From NCBI RefSeq assembly GCF_016658545.1, contig NZ_JACVZC010000007.1:50323-114322 (forward strand): a DNA stretch of 64,000 nt, given 5' to 3'. The notes beneath the pieces were generated by a model. That model did no database searches. It was not told the origin of the DNA and was given only the letters and a program-made list of their open reading frames with translations. Positions 29,918 through 40,531 of this stretch are shown here, piece after piece. Origin of the DNA: Pseudomonas sp. S37. GTDB lineage: Bacteria; Pseudomonadota; Gammaproteobacteria; Pseudomonadales; Pseudomonadaceae. Positions within the stretch are counted from its first letter, which is position 1, and each line of letters starts with the position of its first letter. The position numbers were made by a program, and so were the translations under genes.

Positions 29918-30535
29918 GTGCCCGTCGTCTTTGTTGCCGCCTCTAAACTCCCGACTCCCTTCGCGACTTTCACCATGCATGGCTTTCTCGACGAAGCCAC
30001 TGGCCGTGAGCACGTGGTGCTCAGCCTGGGTGATATTGCGGATGGCCAGCCGGTATTGGGGCGCCTGCACTCCGAGTGCCTGACCGGCGATGCCCTGTTC
30101 AGCCAGCGCTGTGACTGCGGCTCGCAGCTGGAAGCCGCGCTGCAGGCCATCGCCCGCGAAGGCCGCGGCGTGCTGCTGTACCTGCGTCAGGAAGGCCGCG
30201 GCATCGGCCTGTTGAACAAGATCCGCGCCTACGAGCTGCAGGATGGCGGCGCCGACACCGTCGAAGCCAACGAACGCCTGGGCTTTGCTGCCGACCAGCG
30301 TGACTACGCCATGTGCCTGCCGATGCTCGAGCACCTGGGGGTGAAGTCGCTGCGCCTGATGACCAACAACCCGCGCAAGGTCAAAGCCCTGACCGACATG
30401 AACATTGTCGTCGCCGAGCGTGTGCCGCTGCACACCGGGCACAACCCGCACAACCGCTACTACCTGGCGACCAAGGCCGGCAAACTGGGCCACATGCTGG
30501 GTAACGAACACCAGGGCGAGGCGCCCCAGGCGTGA
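29918..30535 (+). CDS. ribA: GTP cyclohydrolase II
   Basis: A 205-residue enzyme that opens GTP in the first step of riboflavin synthesis. The zinc cysteines are in [19 protein letters not shown] and the catalytic segment is [20 protein letters not shown]. These are exactly the residues missing from the C-terminal half of the ribBA product, so this is the working copy. The start is GTG with AGGAG eight bases upstream. A -10-like GATACAAT lies at 29870-29877. The stop overlaps the next gene's GTG. Confidence 0.96.
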   Translation: MPVVFVAASKLPTPFATFTMHGFLDEATGREHVVLSLGDIADGQPVLGRLHSECLTGDALFSQRCDCGSQLEAALQAIAREGRGVLLYLRQEGRGIGLLNKIRAYELQDGGADTVEANERLGFAADQRDYAMCLPMLEHLGVKSLRLMTNNPRKVKALTDMNIVVAERVPLHTGHNPHNRYYLATKAGKLGHMLGNEHQGEAPQA

Positions 30536-30951
30536 CCCGCGCCGAGGTCAAGCGGCGCCTGGCCCTGGCCTGGTGGCAGTACCTGGCGGTAGGCCTGGTG
30601 CCGCTGCCTGTCATGGCCTGGGCTTTTGGTGGCGGCGATGCGCTGATCCCGGTGCTGGCCATGCCGCTGTTCATTGCCGGCGCGGCCACCATGTTCCTCA
30701 GCCTGCCGCGTTTCGGTGGCTACAAGCGCGCACTCATTGCGACTTCCAAGGTGCTTGGCACCGGTGAAGAGCCTGCTGCCTGGATCGAACTGGCGCGGGT
30801 CAGGCGCTTGGCCATGCTGTATGCGTGCTTCCCGGCTTGGGTCGCCGCGCTGTCGGTACTGGTCGGCCTCGAGGCGGTGCCGCAGATCCTCCTGGCGTTG
30901 TCCACCGTGGTGGTGTTGTACCTCTATCGCATTCCGCGCCAGCTCGGCTGA
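30532..30951 (+). CDS. Small integral membrane protein, unknown function
   Basis: A 139-residue protein with about four hydrophobic segments in two pairs ([40 protein letters not shown], then [20 protein letters not shown] and [18 protein letters not shown]). GTG start overlaps the ribA stop (GTGA), and its own stop overlaps the ATG of the cobalamin-binding protein gene. It is thus in one operon with ribA and that gene. I do not recognise the family. Confidence 0.82.
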   Translation: MTRAEVKRRLALAWWQYLAVGLVPLPVMAWAFGGGDALIPVLAMPLFIAGAATMFLSLPRFGGYKRALIATSKVLGTGEEPAAWIELARVRRLAMLYACFPAWVAALSVLVGLEAVPQILLALSTVVVLYLYRIPRQLG

Positions 30952-31763
30952 TGCGCCTGCTGCCTGGCCTGCTGGCGCTGTTTGCCTGCACGGTAATGGC
31001 TGGCGAGCCCCTGCGCGTCGTCAGCCTGGCCCCGTCGATGACGGAAATCATGCTCGAACTTCAGGCCGATGACCTGCTGGTGGGCGTGCTCGACGGTGGT
31101 GATCGACCGGCTGCCCTGCACGACTTGCCCTCGGTCGGGCGCCAGGGGCAATTGGACATGGAGCGCCTGCTCAGCCTGCGCCCCGACCTGTTGCTGCTGT
31201 GGCCGGGCAGCGTGCCAGCAGCCCAGCGCGACCAGCTCAAGCGCCTTGGCATTGCCACTTTCAGCGCCGAACCCCATGACATCGACCAACTGATCGAGCA
31301 CATCGAAGCCATTGCCGGGCGCGTAGGGCGGGCCCAGCAGGGCCGGCAGTACGCTCACGCCCTGCGTGAGCGGTTGCAGCAGCTTCGCCAGCAGTATCGG
31401 CGCAACGAGCCCTTGCAGGTGTTCTATCAGGTCTGGGATCGGCCGTTATACACCCTCGGTGGCCGCCAGGTGGTCAGCGACGCATTGGCAGTGTGCGGTG
31501 CGCGCAACGTGTTCGCCGACCTCAGTCAGCCGGCGCCACAGGTGAATGTGGAGTCTGTGCTGCTGCGCAACCCGCAGGTCATCCTGGCCGGTGACCAGGC
31601 GCAATTGGCCAGCTGGAAGGCCTGGCCGCAGCTGCGAGCGGTAGCCGATGATCGCTTGCTGGTGGTACCAGACAAGGGCCTGGAGCGCCCCAGCGGGCAA
31701 ATGATCGAAGCCACCGCACGCCTGTGTGCGCTGCTGGCGGCTAAAGCGCCGGCGTCCAGGTGA
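30951..31763 (+). CDS. Cobalamin-binding periplasmic protein, BtuF-like
   Basis: A 270-residue secreted substrate-binding protein of the helical-backbone (BtuF/FhuD) class. Signal peptide [20 protein letters not shown], then RVVSLAPSMTEIMLELQADD, the cobalamin-type N-terminal motif, and a conserved QLIEHIEAIAGRVGR helix. The start at 30951 shares the last base of the preceding stop. It runs convergent to btuB and overlaps its 3' end by 23 bases. Proximity to btuB supports B12 binding, though no btuCD genes are in view. Confidence 0.88.
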   Translation: MRLLPGLLALFACTVMAGEPLRVVSLAPSMTEIMLELQADDLLVGVLDGGDRPAALHDLPSVGRQGQLDMERLLSLRPDLLLLWPGSVPAAQRDQLKRLGIATFSAEPHDIDQLIEHIEAIAGRVGRAQQGRQYAHALRERLQQLRQQYRRNEPLQVFYQVWDRPLYTLGGRQVVSDALAVCGARNVFADLSQPAPQVNVESVLLRNPQVILAGDQAQLASWKAWPQLRAVADDRLLVVPDKGLERPSGQMIEATARLCALLAAKAPASR

Positions 31764-33612
31764 CGCTGAACAGCAGCGTGCGGCCTTCTTCGCGGTAAGG
31801 GTGGTAAGCGCCCTCGTAGCTGTAAAGGGCGCGGCCGTAGCGGCGGTCCAGCAGGTTATCCAGCCTGGCTTCCAGTTTCACTTCACCGGTAGCCGCCCAG
31901 CTTCCGCGCAACCCGAGCAGGCCATAGCCACCGATACGATTGCGGTTGGCCTCATCGTCATAGCTGCTGCTGACAGCCTGCCAGCTGGCGCCCGCACTGA
32001 AACGCCCGAAATCACGGTCCAGGTCCAGGCTCAGGGTGCGCCGGGCACGGCGGGCCAGGGTGTGGCCGGTGTCGCGGTCGCGAGGGTCGATCAGTGCCAG
32101 GCCCAATTGGCTATGCCAAGCGCCCCATTGCTGGGTCAGCGCCATTTCCAGGCCGTTGATTTGCGCCGAGGCGACGTTGCGGGGGATCGAGTCCTGGCCA
32201 AAGATGATCGCGTCGCGCAGGTCGGTACGGTACAGCGAGGTTTCCAGACGGGTGTCGGCCGACAGCTGGCTACGCCATTGCAGCTCATAGCTTTTCGAAT
32301 GCTCGGGGTCCAGGTTCGGGTTGCTGAACTGGGGGTAATACAAGTCGTTGAAGGTGGGGGCGCGGAAACCTTCGCTGTAGGACAGCAGTACATCGTTGTT
32401 CGCGTTCAACGGTACGGTCAGGCTGCCGCTCCAGGTGGTCTGGCCGCCAAACTGCTGGTTGCGGTCATGACGCACGCCCAGTTCGGTAGAGAACTGCTCG
32501 CCCTGGTAGCGGTGCTGCATGAACACGGCGCGGTTCCAGCGGCTGTCCTCGGTGAAGTCGGTACTGCCGTGGACACGGTCTTCATACCAGTCGCCGCCGA
32601 TCAGCACGCTGTTGTGTTCGCCCAAGGACAGGTCGTTCTGCCAGGTGGCCTGATCGCGGTAGGTGTTGAACACGAAGCGCTCGGCACTGAGCTTGTCGCG
32701 CTTGTCGTCGCGGTTCTCGCTGTGCGCCAGCTCCAGGCGAGAGTGCCAGGCATCGGTCAGTTGGGCGTCAAAGTAGCTGCCCAGGCTGCTGACACTGAAG
32801 TCGGTGTAGGGCTGCTGGCCGAAGCTCTCGAAGGTGACCGGGTCGAAGCCACCGAACGGGTTGTCGTATTCGCTGCGGCCGCGGCTGTCGAGCAGGTTCA
32901 GGCCGGCTTCGAAGCGCTCGCCGAAGGTGTGGCTCAGGCTCAGGTTGAATGACTTGTTGCGGTAGGCGTCATGGTCGCCGTCGCTGGCGAAGGACGGCCC
33001 GGTGGAATCGATACCGGCCGTTTCATCCAGGCTGGCCCCGAGGTTGAAGCGGGTCGCACCATTGCCGCCAGACAGCCCCAGGCTGCGCTGGAAGGTCTGG
33101 TTGCTGCCGGCCGCCATGCGCAGGCGTGGCTGCAGGCCGGGGCCGTTGTTGCGCCGGGTGAAGATCTGGATCACCCCGCCAATGGCGTCGCTGCCATACA
33201 CCGCCGAGCGCGAGCCGCGCAGCACTTCCACCCGTTCGATCTGGTCGACGTCGAGAAACTGCAGGCCGCTGTCGCCGGAGGTGGCGTTGGCGATACGCAC
33301 GCCATCGAGCAGCACCAGGCTCTGCGCGGCCTTGGTACCACGGATGAAGATGCCCGGCAGGCTGCCACGGCCTCCCGTAGGTGCCACCTGTACGCCAGGC
33401 ACGCGAGTGAGCAGGTCGGTGACGCTTGAGGGTTGCAGGCGGTCGATGTCGGCGCGGGTGAAGACCGTGTTGGCGGCGCTGGTGGCGGTGCGCGATTCGA
33501 CCTGGCGGCTGGCGCTGATCAGCACGTCGGGGAGCTTGAGCGCGTCGTCGCGTTCGGCGGCGATCAGCAATGTAGGGGCGCAGAGTAGCGCGGCACAGGC
33601 AGATTTCTTCAT
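31741..33612 (-). CDS. btuB: TonB-dependent vitamin B12 receptor BtuB
   Basis: A 623-residue outer-membrane receptor. The signal peptide is MKKSACAALLCAPTLLIAA; the TonB box region is DVLISASRQ near residue 29. The plug domain (DIDRLQPSSVTDLLTRVPGV, RGTKAAQSLVLLDGVRIANA) and a BtuB-type barrel follow, ending in FSVTWTPAL. The start at 33612 has TTGGAA upstream; longer frames into the REP are rejected. It lies after dxs on the same strand, separated only by a REP pair, and no cobalamin riboswitch fits in the gap of about 100 bases. Confidence 0.93.
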   Translation of the reverse strand: MKKSACAALLCAPTLLIAAERDDALKLPDVLISASRQVESRTATSAANTVFTRADIDRLQPSSVTDLLTRVPGVQVAPTGGRGSLPGIFIRGTKAAQSLVLLDGVRIANATSGDSGLQFLDVDQIERVEVLRGSRSAVYGSDAIGGVIQIFTRRNNGPGLQPRLRMAAGSNQTFQRSLGLSGGNGATRFNLGASLDETAGIDSTGPSFASDGDHDAYRNKSFNLSLSHTFGERFEAGLNLLDSRGRSEYDNPFGGFDPVTFESFGQQPYTDFSVSSLGSYFDAQLTDAWHSRLELAHSENRDDKRDKLSAERFVFNTYRDQATWQNDLSLGEHNSVLIGGDWYEDRVHGSTDFTEDSRWNRAVFMQHRYQGEQFSTELGVRHDRNQQFGGQTTWSGSLTVPLNANNDVLLSYSEGFRAPTFNDLYYPQFSNPNLDPEHSKSYELQWRSQLSADTRLETSLYRTDLRDAIIFGQDSIPRNVASAQINGLEMALTQQWGAWHSQLGLALIDPRDRDTGHTLARRARRTLSLDLDRDFGRFSAGASWQAVSSSYDDEANRNRIGGYGLLGLRGSWAATGEVKLEARLDNLLDRRYGRALYSYEGAYHPYREEGRTLLFSVTWTPAL

Positions 33613-33628
33613 CAGCAATTCCAAAGCA

Positions 33629-33710
33629 TTCGCGGGTAAACCCGCTCCCACAGGGTTTTAACAGTACTTGAATACTGCGCAATCCCTGTGGGAGCGGGTT
33701 TACCCGCGAA
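33629..33710. repeat. REP pair, inverted
   Basis: Inverted REP pair filling the gap between dxs and btuB. Confidence 0.9.
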
Positions 33711-33716
33711 AAGGCC

Positions 33717-35612
33717 CTACAGGCCGAGCTTGGCCATGCGGGCTTTGACAGAAGCCTCGATGCCAGCCGCATCCAGCCCGCACTCGGCCAGCATCTGCGC
33801 CGGCTTGGCATGCTCGACATAAATATCAGGCAGCCCCAGGTGCAGCAGCGGCTTGAGCACGGCTTCATTGGCCAGGAACTCACCCACCGCAGCACCGGCG
33901 CCACCCATGATGGCGTTTTCTTCGATGGTCACCAGCAACTCATGGTTGCCAGCCAGTTCCAGCACCAGGGCCTCGTCCAGCGGCTTGACGAAGCGCATGT
34001 CGACCACCGTGGCGTTGATCTGCTCGGCAACCTGCAGGGCCTCGGCCAGTTGCACACCGAACACCAGCAGGGCGACTTTTTCGCCCTGGCGGCGGACCAC
34101 ACCCTTGCCGATCTCCAGCGGCTCAAGGTCACCGCTGATCGGGGCATTCGGGCCGGTGCCACGCGGGTAGCGCACCGCAGCCGGGCCGTTGTACAGGTGG
34201 CCGGTGCTGAGCATCTTGCGCAGCTCGTTCTCGTCGCTCGGGGTCATCACCAGCATGCCCGGGATGCAGCGCAGGTAAGACAGGTCGTAGCTGCCCGCGT
34301 GGGTCGGGCCGTCTTCGCCGACCAGGCCGGCGCGGTCGATGGCGAACAGCACATCGAGGTTCTGCACCGCCACGTCGTGGATCAGTTGGTCGTAGGCACG
34401 CTGCAGGAAGGTGGAGTAGATCGCCACCACCGGCTTGCTGCCCTCGCAGGCCATGCCGGCCGCCAGGGTGACTGCGTGCTGCTCGGCAATCGCCACATCG
34501 AAGTAGCGCTCCGGGTAACGCTCGCTGAAGTCGACCAGGTCGGAGCCTTCCTTCATCGCCGGGGTAATGCCCACCAGGCGGTTGTCGGCAGCGGCCATGT
34601 CGCACAGCCACTGGCCGAACACCGCGGAGTATTTCGGGCCGCTGGCTTTCTTCGGCGCGGCAGGCTTGTCGGCCGGCTCCAGCTTGGTGATGGCGTGGTA
34701 GCCGATCGGGTCGATCTCGGCCGGGGCGAAGCCCTTGCCCTTCTTGGTCACCACGTGCAGGAACTGCGGGCCTTTGAGGTCACGCATGTTGCGCAGGGTG
34801 GCGATCATGGTCGGCAGGTCGTGGCCGTCGATCGGGCCGATGTAGTTCCAGCCCAGCTCCTCGAACAGCGTACCCGGCACCAGCATGCCCTTGGCGTACT
34901 CCTCGGTGCGACGGGCGATTTCCCAGGCGCCCGGCAGGCGCGACAGCACTTTTTTGCTGCCTTCGCGCATGCTCGCGTAGGTGCGGCTGGAAAGGATCTT
35001 GGCCAGGTAGTTGGACAGGCCGCCGACATTGCGCGAAATCGACATGTCGTTGTCGTTGAGGATCACCAGCATGTCGGCGTTGACTTCCTGGGCGTGGTTC
35101 AACGCCTCGAAAGCCATGCCGGCAGTCAGCGCGCCGTCACCGATCACCGCAATCGACTTGCGCGCGCTGTTTTGCAGGCGGGCGGCAATGGCCATGCCCA
35201 GCGCGGCGCTGATCGAGGTGCTGGAGTGGCCGACGCCAAAGGTGTCGTACTCGCTTTCGCTGCGGCGCGGGAAGGCGGCGATGCCGTCCTTCTGACGCAG
35301 GCTGAGCATGCGGTTGCGGCGCCCGGTGAGGATCTTGTGCGGGTAGGCCTGATGGCCCACGTCCCACACCAGCCGGTCATCCGGGGTGTCGAACACGTAG
35401 TGCAGGGCGATGGTCAGCTCGATCACGCCCAGGCCGGCACCAAAATGCCCACCGGTCTGCCCCACGGTATAGAGCAGTTCCTGGCGCAGCTCGTCGGCCA
35501 GGGTCTCCAGGTCGGCTTCGGCCAGCCGGCGCAGGCCGGCAGGCGTGTCAGCGCGGTCGAGCAACGGCGTGACCGGGCGTTCGCGGGGGATCTCTTGAAA
35601 CGTCGTGGGCAT
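33717..35612 (-). CDS. dxs: 1-deoxy-D-xylulose-5-phosphate synthase
   Basis: A 631-residue thiamine-diphosphate enzyme that makes DXP from pyruvate and glyceraldehyde 3-phosphate, the first step of the MEP isoprenoid pathway. The TPP/Mg motif is [18 protein letters not shown] then LNDNDMSIS; the transketolase core has [19 protein letters not shown]. The start at 35612 (MPTTFQEIP) is chosen because the longer frame runs into a REP pair. It lies downstream of ispA and xseB in the conserved order. Confidence 0.97.
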   Translation of the reverse strand: MPTTFQEIPRERPVTPLLDRADTPAGLRRLAEADLETLADELRQELLYTVGQTGGHFGAGLGVIELTIALHYVFDTPDDRLVWDVGHQAYPHKILTGRRNRMLSLRQKDGIAAFPRRSESEYDTFGVGHSSTSISAALGMAIAARLQNSARKSIAVIGDGALTAGMAFEALNHAQEVNADMLVILNDNDMSISRNVGGLSNYLAKILSSRTYASMREGSKKVLSRLPGAWEIARRTEEYAKGMLVPGTLFEELGWNYIGPIDGHDLPTMIATLRNMRDLKGPQFLHVVTKKGKGFAPAEIDPIGYHAITKLEPADKPAAPKKASGPKYSAVFGQWLCDMAAADNRLVGITPAMKEGSDLVDFSERYPERYFDVAIAEQHAVTLAAGMACEGSKPVVAIYSTFLQRAYDQLIHDVAVQNLDVLFAIDRAGLVGEDGPTHAGSYDLSYLRCIPGMLVMTPSDENELRKMLSTGHLYNGPAAVRYPRGTGPNAPISGDLEPLEIGKGVVRRQGEKVALLVFGVQLAEALQVAEQINATVVDMRFVKPLDEALVLELAGNHELLVTIEENAIMGGAGAAVGEFLANEAVLKPLLHLGLPDIYVEHAKPAQMLAECGLDAAGIEASVKARMAKLGL

Positions 35613-35700
35613 CAGGCGAGTCGTTATAGGTGTGTGAAGACGCGGCAGTTTACCCCATTGTGGGAAAAGTGCCCATTCAACCACTGTTTGCGACAGCCAG

Positions 35701-35772
35701 TGTAGGAGCGGGTTTACCCGCGAATACGGTGGTGCATTCACCGCCGCATTCGCGGGTAAACCCGCTCCTACA
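35701..35772. repeat. REP pair, inverted
   Basis: Inverted REP pair between ispA and dxs: TGTAGGAGCGGGTTTACCCG and its mirror. Confidence 0.9.
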
Positions 35773-35791
35773 TTGGGCGTGGTATCAGTGT

Positions 35792-36679
35792 TTAGTTGCG
35801 GCGTTCGACGATGTAACGCGCCAACGCCCGCAGTGGCTCGGCTTTTTCGCCGAACCCTTCCAGTGCGACCAGCGCCTGGTCGCGCAGTTCGTTCGCATAG
35901 GCCTTGGCGGCTTCCAGGCCCAGCAAGGCCGGGTAGGTCGGTTTGTCACGGGCTATGTCAGCACCCTGGCGTTTGCCCAGGGTGGCGGTGTCGCTTTCCA
36001 CATCGAGGATATCGTCCTGCACCTGAAATGCCAGGCCGATGGCTTGTGCATAAGTCTGCAGGGCATCCAGCTGCGCCTGTTCGGCACGGGCGCTGGCCAG
36101 GGCGCCGAGGCGCACGCTGGCTTCGATCAACGCGCCAGTCTTGTGCCGGTGCATGAACTCCAGCGCCTGCTGGTCCAGCTTCACGCCTACCGAGCCCAGG
36201 TCGATCGCCTGGCCGCCAACCATACCGGCCGGGCCGGCAGCTTTAGCCAGGGCCTGGACCATCGCCAGGCGGATGCTGTCGGCCTGCGGGCTCAGGCGCG
36301 GGTCGAGCAGGGCGCCGAAGGCCAGGCTCTGCAAGCCGTCGCCTGCGAGGATGGCGCAGGCTTCGTCGAACGCTTTGTGGGTGGTTGGCTGGCCGCGGCG
36401 CAGGTCGTCGTCGTCCATGGCCGGCAGGTCGTCATGCACCAGCGAATAGGCATGGATCAGCTCTACCGCGCAGGCGGCACCATTGGCCTGTTCGGCCGGG
36501 GCACCCAGGGCTTCACAGGCCGCATAGGCCAGCAGCGGGCGCACGCGCTTGCCGCCGTTCATCACGCTGTAGCGCATGGCGGCGTAAAGGCGTTCGAGCT
36601 CTTTGGTCGGGGCGATGAACAGCGGTTCGAGGGCGGCGTCGACCCGCGCCTGGCAACTGGCCTGGTAGGTGCCGATCAT
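35792..36679 (-). CDS. ispA: Farnesyl diphosphate synthase (geranyltranstransferase)
   Basis: A 295-residue prenyl transferase. The first aspartate-rich motif is [17 protein letters not shown] and the second is [18 protein letters not shown]. It condenses DMAPP/GPP with IPP. The start overlaps the xseB stop by four bases. The pathway link to dxs just downstream is direct. Confidence 0.96.
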   Translation of the reverse strand: MIGTYQASCQARVDAALEPLFIAPTKELERLYAAMRYSVMNGGKRVRPLLAYAACEALGAPAEQANGAACAVELIHAYSLVHDDLPAMDDDDLRRGQPTTHKAFDEACAILAGDGLQSLAFGALLDPRLSPQADSIRLAMVQALAKAAGPAGMVGGQAIDLGSVGVKLDQQALEFMHRHKTGALIEASVRLGALASARAEQAQLDALQTYAQAIGLAFQVQDDILDVESDTATLGKRQGADIARDKPTYPALLGLEAAKAYANELRDQALVALEGFGEKAEPLRALARYIVERRN

Positions 36680-36918
36680 GCTTCCGGCTCCGCGTCGAAG
36701 GGCTGGGCAGCCAGCTCACCATCGCGCTCCAGCAGGATTTGCACTTTCTGTTCGGCCTGGGCCAACGCGCCCTGGCAATCACGGGTCAGGGCGATGCCTT
36801 GCTCGAAGGCGGCCAGCGACTCTTCCAGCGACAACTCGCCGTTCTCCAGGCGCTCGACCAGTGCTTGCAGGTCTGCGAGGGATTGCTCGAAATCGAGGGA
36901 GGCTTTTTTGCGGGCCAT
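36676..36918 (-). CDS. xseB: Exodeoxyribonuclease VII small subunit
   Basis: An 80-residue helical protein with the family pattern [20 protein letters not shown] then [20 protein letters not shown]. It joins XseA to form exonuclease VII, a single-strand DNA exonuclease; xseA is not in the window. It is the first gene of the xseB-ispA-dxs run. Confidence 0.96.
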   Translation of the reverse strand: MARKKASLDFEQSLADLQALVERLENGELSLEESLAAFEQGIALTRDCQGALAQAEQKVQILLERDGELAAQPFDAEPEA

Positions 36919-37015
36919 GGCGACTGTCTCGGTGGCATTCAGAACGGCGCGACACTAGCAGAGCGGGGCGGGGGGAGCAAACATCAGGGGCATTGAGGTG
37001 GGTTTCAAGGGCCCT

Positions 37016-37097
37016 TTCGCGGGTAAACCCGCTCCCACAGAGAACTCACAGACTTTGAGCCTTGTGCAGTACCTGTGGGAGCGGGTTTACCCGCGAA
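37016..37097. repeat. REP pair, inverted
   Basis: Inverted REP pair between ribB and xseB. Confidence 0.9.
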
Positions 37098-37115
37098 TTG
37101 CCCAGAGGTGGCCCG

Positions 37116-37766
37116 TCAGGCAGGCTCGGCTTGCAGCTCCACCATCGCCTCCCGGTACCGCGCCAGCTCCTCGATGGTCAGCACCGGCAGATTGTACTGC
37201 CGCGCATACACCGCCACCTGTTCGCCCCGGGCCATGGTGCCGTCGGGGTTCATCAGTTCGCACAGTACCGCCGCCGGGCGCAGGCCGGCCAGGCGCGCCA
37301 GGTCCACCGAGCCTTCGGTGTGGCCACGACGGGTCAGCACACCGCCATTGCGCGCGCGCAGCGGGAACACATGCCCCGGGCTGACGATATGACGTTGTTC
37401 GGCGCTGGAACGCAGTGCCGCAGCAATGGTGGTGATGCGGTCCTGGGCGGATACCCCGGTAGTGATCCCTTCCGCCGCCTCGATGGTAACGGTGAAGCCG
37501 GTGCCATGGCGGGCCTGGTTGTTCTGCACCATGGGTGCCAGCTGCAGCGCGTCGACGGTGGCTTCGTCCAGGCACAGGCAGACGATGCCGCTGCAATCGC
37601 GAATCATCATGGCCATGGTCTGCAGCGAAATGTTTTCGGCGGCGGCAATGATGTCCGCTTCGTCCTCGCGGTCGTCATCGTCGAGCAACAGCACAGGGCG
37701 CCCGGCCTTGAAGGCGGCGATGGCGGCGGAAACATTGGGGAATTGCGAGTGGTGCTGGGTGGACAT
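37116..37766 (-). CDS. ribB: 3,4-dihydroxy-2-butanone-4-phosphate synthase, riboswitch-controlled copy
   Basis: A 216-residue single-domain DHBP synthase. Active-site segments are [39 protein letters not shown] and [16 protein letters not shown]. The start at 37766 ([13 protein letters not shown]) has GAGGAG upstream; the longer frame would translate through the riboswitch. It duplicates the N-terminal half of the ribBA product but is under FMN control, while the main rib operon has no riboswitch in view. Confidence 0.95.
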   Translation of the reverse strand: MSTQHHSQFPNVSAAIAAFKAGRPVLLLDDDDREDEADIIAAAENISLQTMAMMIRDCSGIVCLCLDEATVDALQLAPMVQNNQARHGTGFTVTIEAAEGITTGVSAQDRITTIAAALRSSAEQRHIVSPGHVFPLRARNGGVLTRRGHTEGSVDLARLAGLRPAAVLCELMNPDGTMARGEQVAVYARQYNLPVLTIEELARYREAMVELQAEPA

Positions 37767-37852
37767 GAAACGCTCCTCGTGAATGATCGATGAACGTCTC
37801 GGGGCGAACAAAATGCGCGCGCAAGGGCGCCCGGATGGCCCCTGCCTGACGC

Positions 37853-37983
37853 CTTCTTTCATCCGGACTATGACCGTCGGCTCTGGAGTCGCACCAGATC
37901 TGCTGACCCCCGGCATGGCCGGGGCGCTCGCGGGCTCATCTTTCGATTTACCGCCGGTGGGGACTTGCACCCCGCCCTGAAGA
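37853..37983 (-). promoter_or_regulatory. FMN riboswitch (RFN element) of ribB
   Basis: Read on the minus strand, the region begins CTTCAGGGCGGGGTGCAAGT and ends in AGTCCGGATGAAAGAAG. In between it holds CCCCACCGGCGGTAAATC, the variable arm CCCCGGCCATGCCGGGG and GCGACTCCAGAGCCGACGGT. These are the conserved blocks of the FMN riboswitch, complete and in order. The 3' end lies about 87 bases before the ribB start. Confidence 0.96.
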
Positions 37984-38104
37984 CCAGGCAAGCATACAGC
38001 ACATGGCCACCCTGCTGGCAAGCCGCGGTTCTACGACCTTTGGCGCAATCGTGCCGCTACACCGTGTGTTAAGGGCTGACAAGTGTGTTGCCTGTTCCGG
38101 CCTT

Positions 38105-38184
38105 TTCGCGGGTGAACCCGCTCCCACAGGACCACACTGCCTCAAGGGCAGTGGAAACCCTGTGGGAGCGGGTTCACCCGCGAA
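38105..38184. repeat. REP pair, inverted
   Basis: Inverted REP pair downstream of the esterase gene. Confidence 0.9.
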
Positions 38185-38199
38185 GAGGCCGGCACAGTC

Positions 38200-39147
<948 letters not shown>

Positions 39148-39150
39148 TCA

Positions 39151-39169
39151 GATGATAATCAGTCCTGAT
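39151..39169. promoter_or_regulatory. Fur-like box upstream of the esterase
   Basis: GATGATAATCAGTCCTGAT shares the run ATGATAATCA with the Fur consensus. It lies about 50 bases before the esterase start, between the esterase and the kinase gene. Confidence 0.55.
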
Positions 39170-39184
39170 TGAGCGTAAAGCCCA

Positions 39185-40531
39185 TTAACTTTCTAAACAG
39201 TCCCGGGCCAGTGGCAGGGTCATGTGCAGGCACAGGCCCGGGTGAGCATTGCTGGCCCACAGGCGGCCACCCTGCAGTTCGATGGCACGGCGGGCGATGG
39301 CCAGGCCCAGGCCGAAGCCTGCGCCGCTGTCGGCCAGGCGCTGGTAAGGCTGGAAGATACGCTCAAGGTCGGCGTGCGGTACGCCGGGGCCCTGGTCGCT
39401 CAGGCGCAGGTGCCAGCAGTCGTCCTCACGCCAGCCATCCAGGCTGACCCGGCCTTCGTCCGGCGAGTGGCGAATGGCATTGCGCATCAGGTTTTCCAGG
39501 GCTTGGGCCAGGCTGTCGAGGTGGGCCTGCACCAGGCACTCGGTGCCTAGCGAGCAGGGCAGGCGGGTGCGCTCCCAGCCGCTTTCGAAGCAGATGTCCT
39601 GGCACAGGGCTTCCCACACGGACACCAGCATCACCGGCTCGGTCGGCAAGCAAGGCTGCTCAGTGTCCATCCAGGCCAGGTCCAGCGTGTCTTCCAGCAG
39701 CTTTTGCATGTCGGCGACTTCTCGGTCCAGGCGCTCGCGCAGCTGCGGCGGCGGCAAGTCGCTGTCATGGGCGATGCGCAAACGCGCCAGCGGCGTACGC
39801 AGTTCGTGAGACAGCGTGCGCAGCAGCAGGCGCTGTTGCTCCAAGCTCTGGCGCAGGCGCACGGCCATGTGCTCGAAGGCTTGCGCCAGTTCACCCAGTT
39901 CATCGCGGCGTTTCTGCAAGGGCAGGGCGGGGCTGTCGAGGTCATCGGCACGCAAGGCGTCGGCGCGGTCGCGCAGGCGGTTCAGCGGCACGACAAGATG
40001 ACGGTACAGCGCCAGGCCCAGCAGCAGGGCGAGCAAGGTGGGGGCGACGCCGTGGGTGATCACATGGGTCCAGGGCGTCAGGCCGGTGGGCAGCAGGTGT
40101 TCGGGCAACTGCATGACCAGGCGGCCGTTTTCCGGGTGTTGCGGGAACGCCATGCTGACGTAAGGCAGCTCGTCCTGCAGGCGTCGGCTCATCGGCCAGT
40201 CGAGTTTGCGCATGAAGGTCAGGTGGCTGGCCTCCTCGGCACTCAGCGGTGTGGTGCCAAGGCTTTGCAGGTGCGGGCCGATCACCGCCACCCAGGTATC
40301 TTCAGCGCGCGCCAGCTGCTTGCGCCATGCCTCGACGCCCTCCGCGCCGCCCTGGTTCCAGGTGTGTTCGGCCTGTTGTGCGTAACGCGCCAGGTAGTCC
40401 TGGTCGGCCTGGGACAGGAAGTAGGTGCTGCGCTCCACCGACAGGCCCCAGGTCCAGATCAGCCAGGTCAGCAGCAGACAGAAACCGACCTGCAGAATGG
40501 CCAGTTTCCATAGCAAAGGGTGACGTCGCAT
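39185..40531 (-). CDS. Sensor histidine kinase of the siderophore module
   Basis: A 448-residue kinase. Two transmembrane segments (residues 7-27, and near 148-170) flank a periplasmic sensor domain. A HAMP domain follows (VVPLNRLRDRADALRADDL). The H-box is LLRTLSHELRTPLARLRIAH, the N-box NLMRNAIRHSPDEG, and the G-box DQGPGVPHADLERIF. The ATG shares one base with the response-regulator stop. The layout with a divergent TonB receptor and an esterase resembles PfeR-PfeS of P. aeruginosa, but the ligand is unknown. Confidence 0.9.
   Translation of the reverse strand: MRRHPLLWKLAILQVGFCLLLTWLIWTWGLSVERSTYFLSQADQDYLARYAQQAEHTWNQGGAEGVEAWRKQLARAEDTWVAVIGPHLQSLGTTPLSAEEASHLTFMRKLDWPMSRRLQDELPYVSMAFPQHPENGRLVMQLPEHLLPTGLTPWTHVITHGVAPTLLALLLGLALYRHLVVPLNRLRDRADALRADDLDSPALPLQKRRDELGELAQAFEHMAVRLRQSLEQQRLLLRTLSHELRTPLARLRIAHDSDLPPPQLRERLDREVADMQKLLEDTLDLAWMDTEQPCLPTEPVMLVSVWEALCQDICFESGWERTRLPCSLGTECLVQAHLDSLAQALENLMRNAIRHSPDEGRVSLDGWREDDCWHLRLSDQGPGVPHADLERIFQPYQRLADSGAGFGLGLAIARRAIELQGGRLWASNAHPGLCLHMTLPLARDCLES

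Noticed and set aside
33613..33651. N-terminal extension of BtuB ([13 protein letters not shown])
   Set aside because: It is translated REP sequence; the signal peptide begins at 33612.
33810..35705. 631-codon plus-strand frame antisense to dxs
   Set aside because: Shadow of dxs; His/Gln-rich with no recognisable fold.
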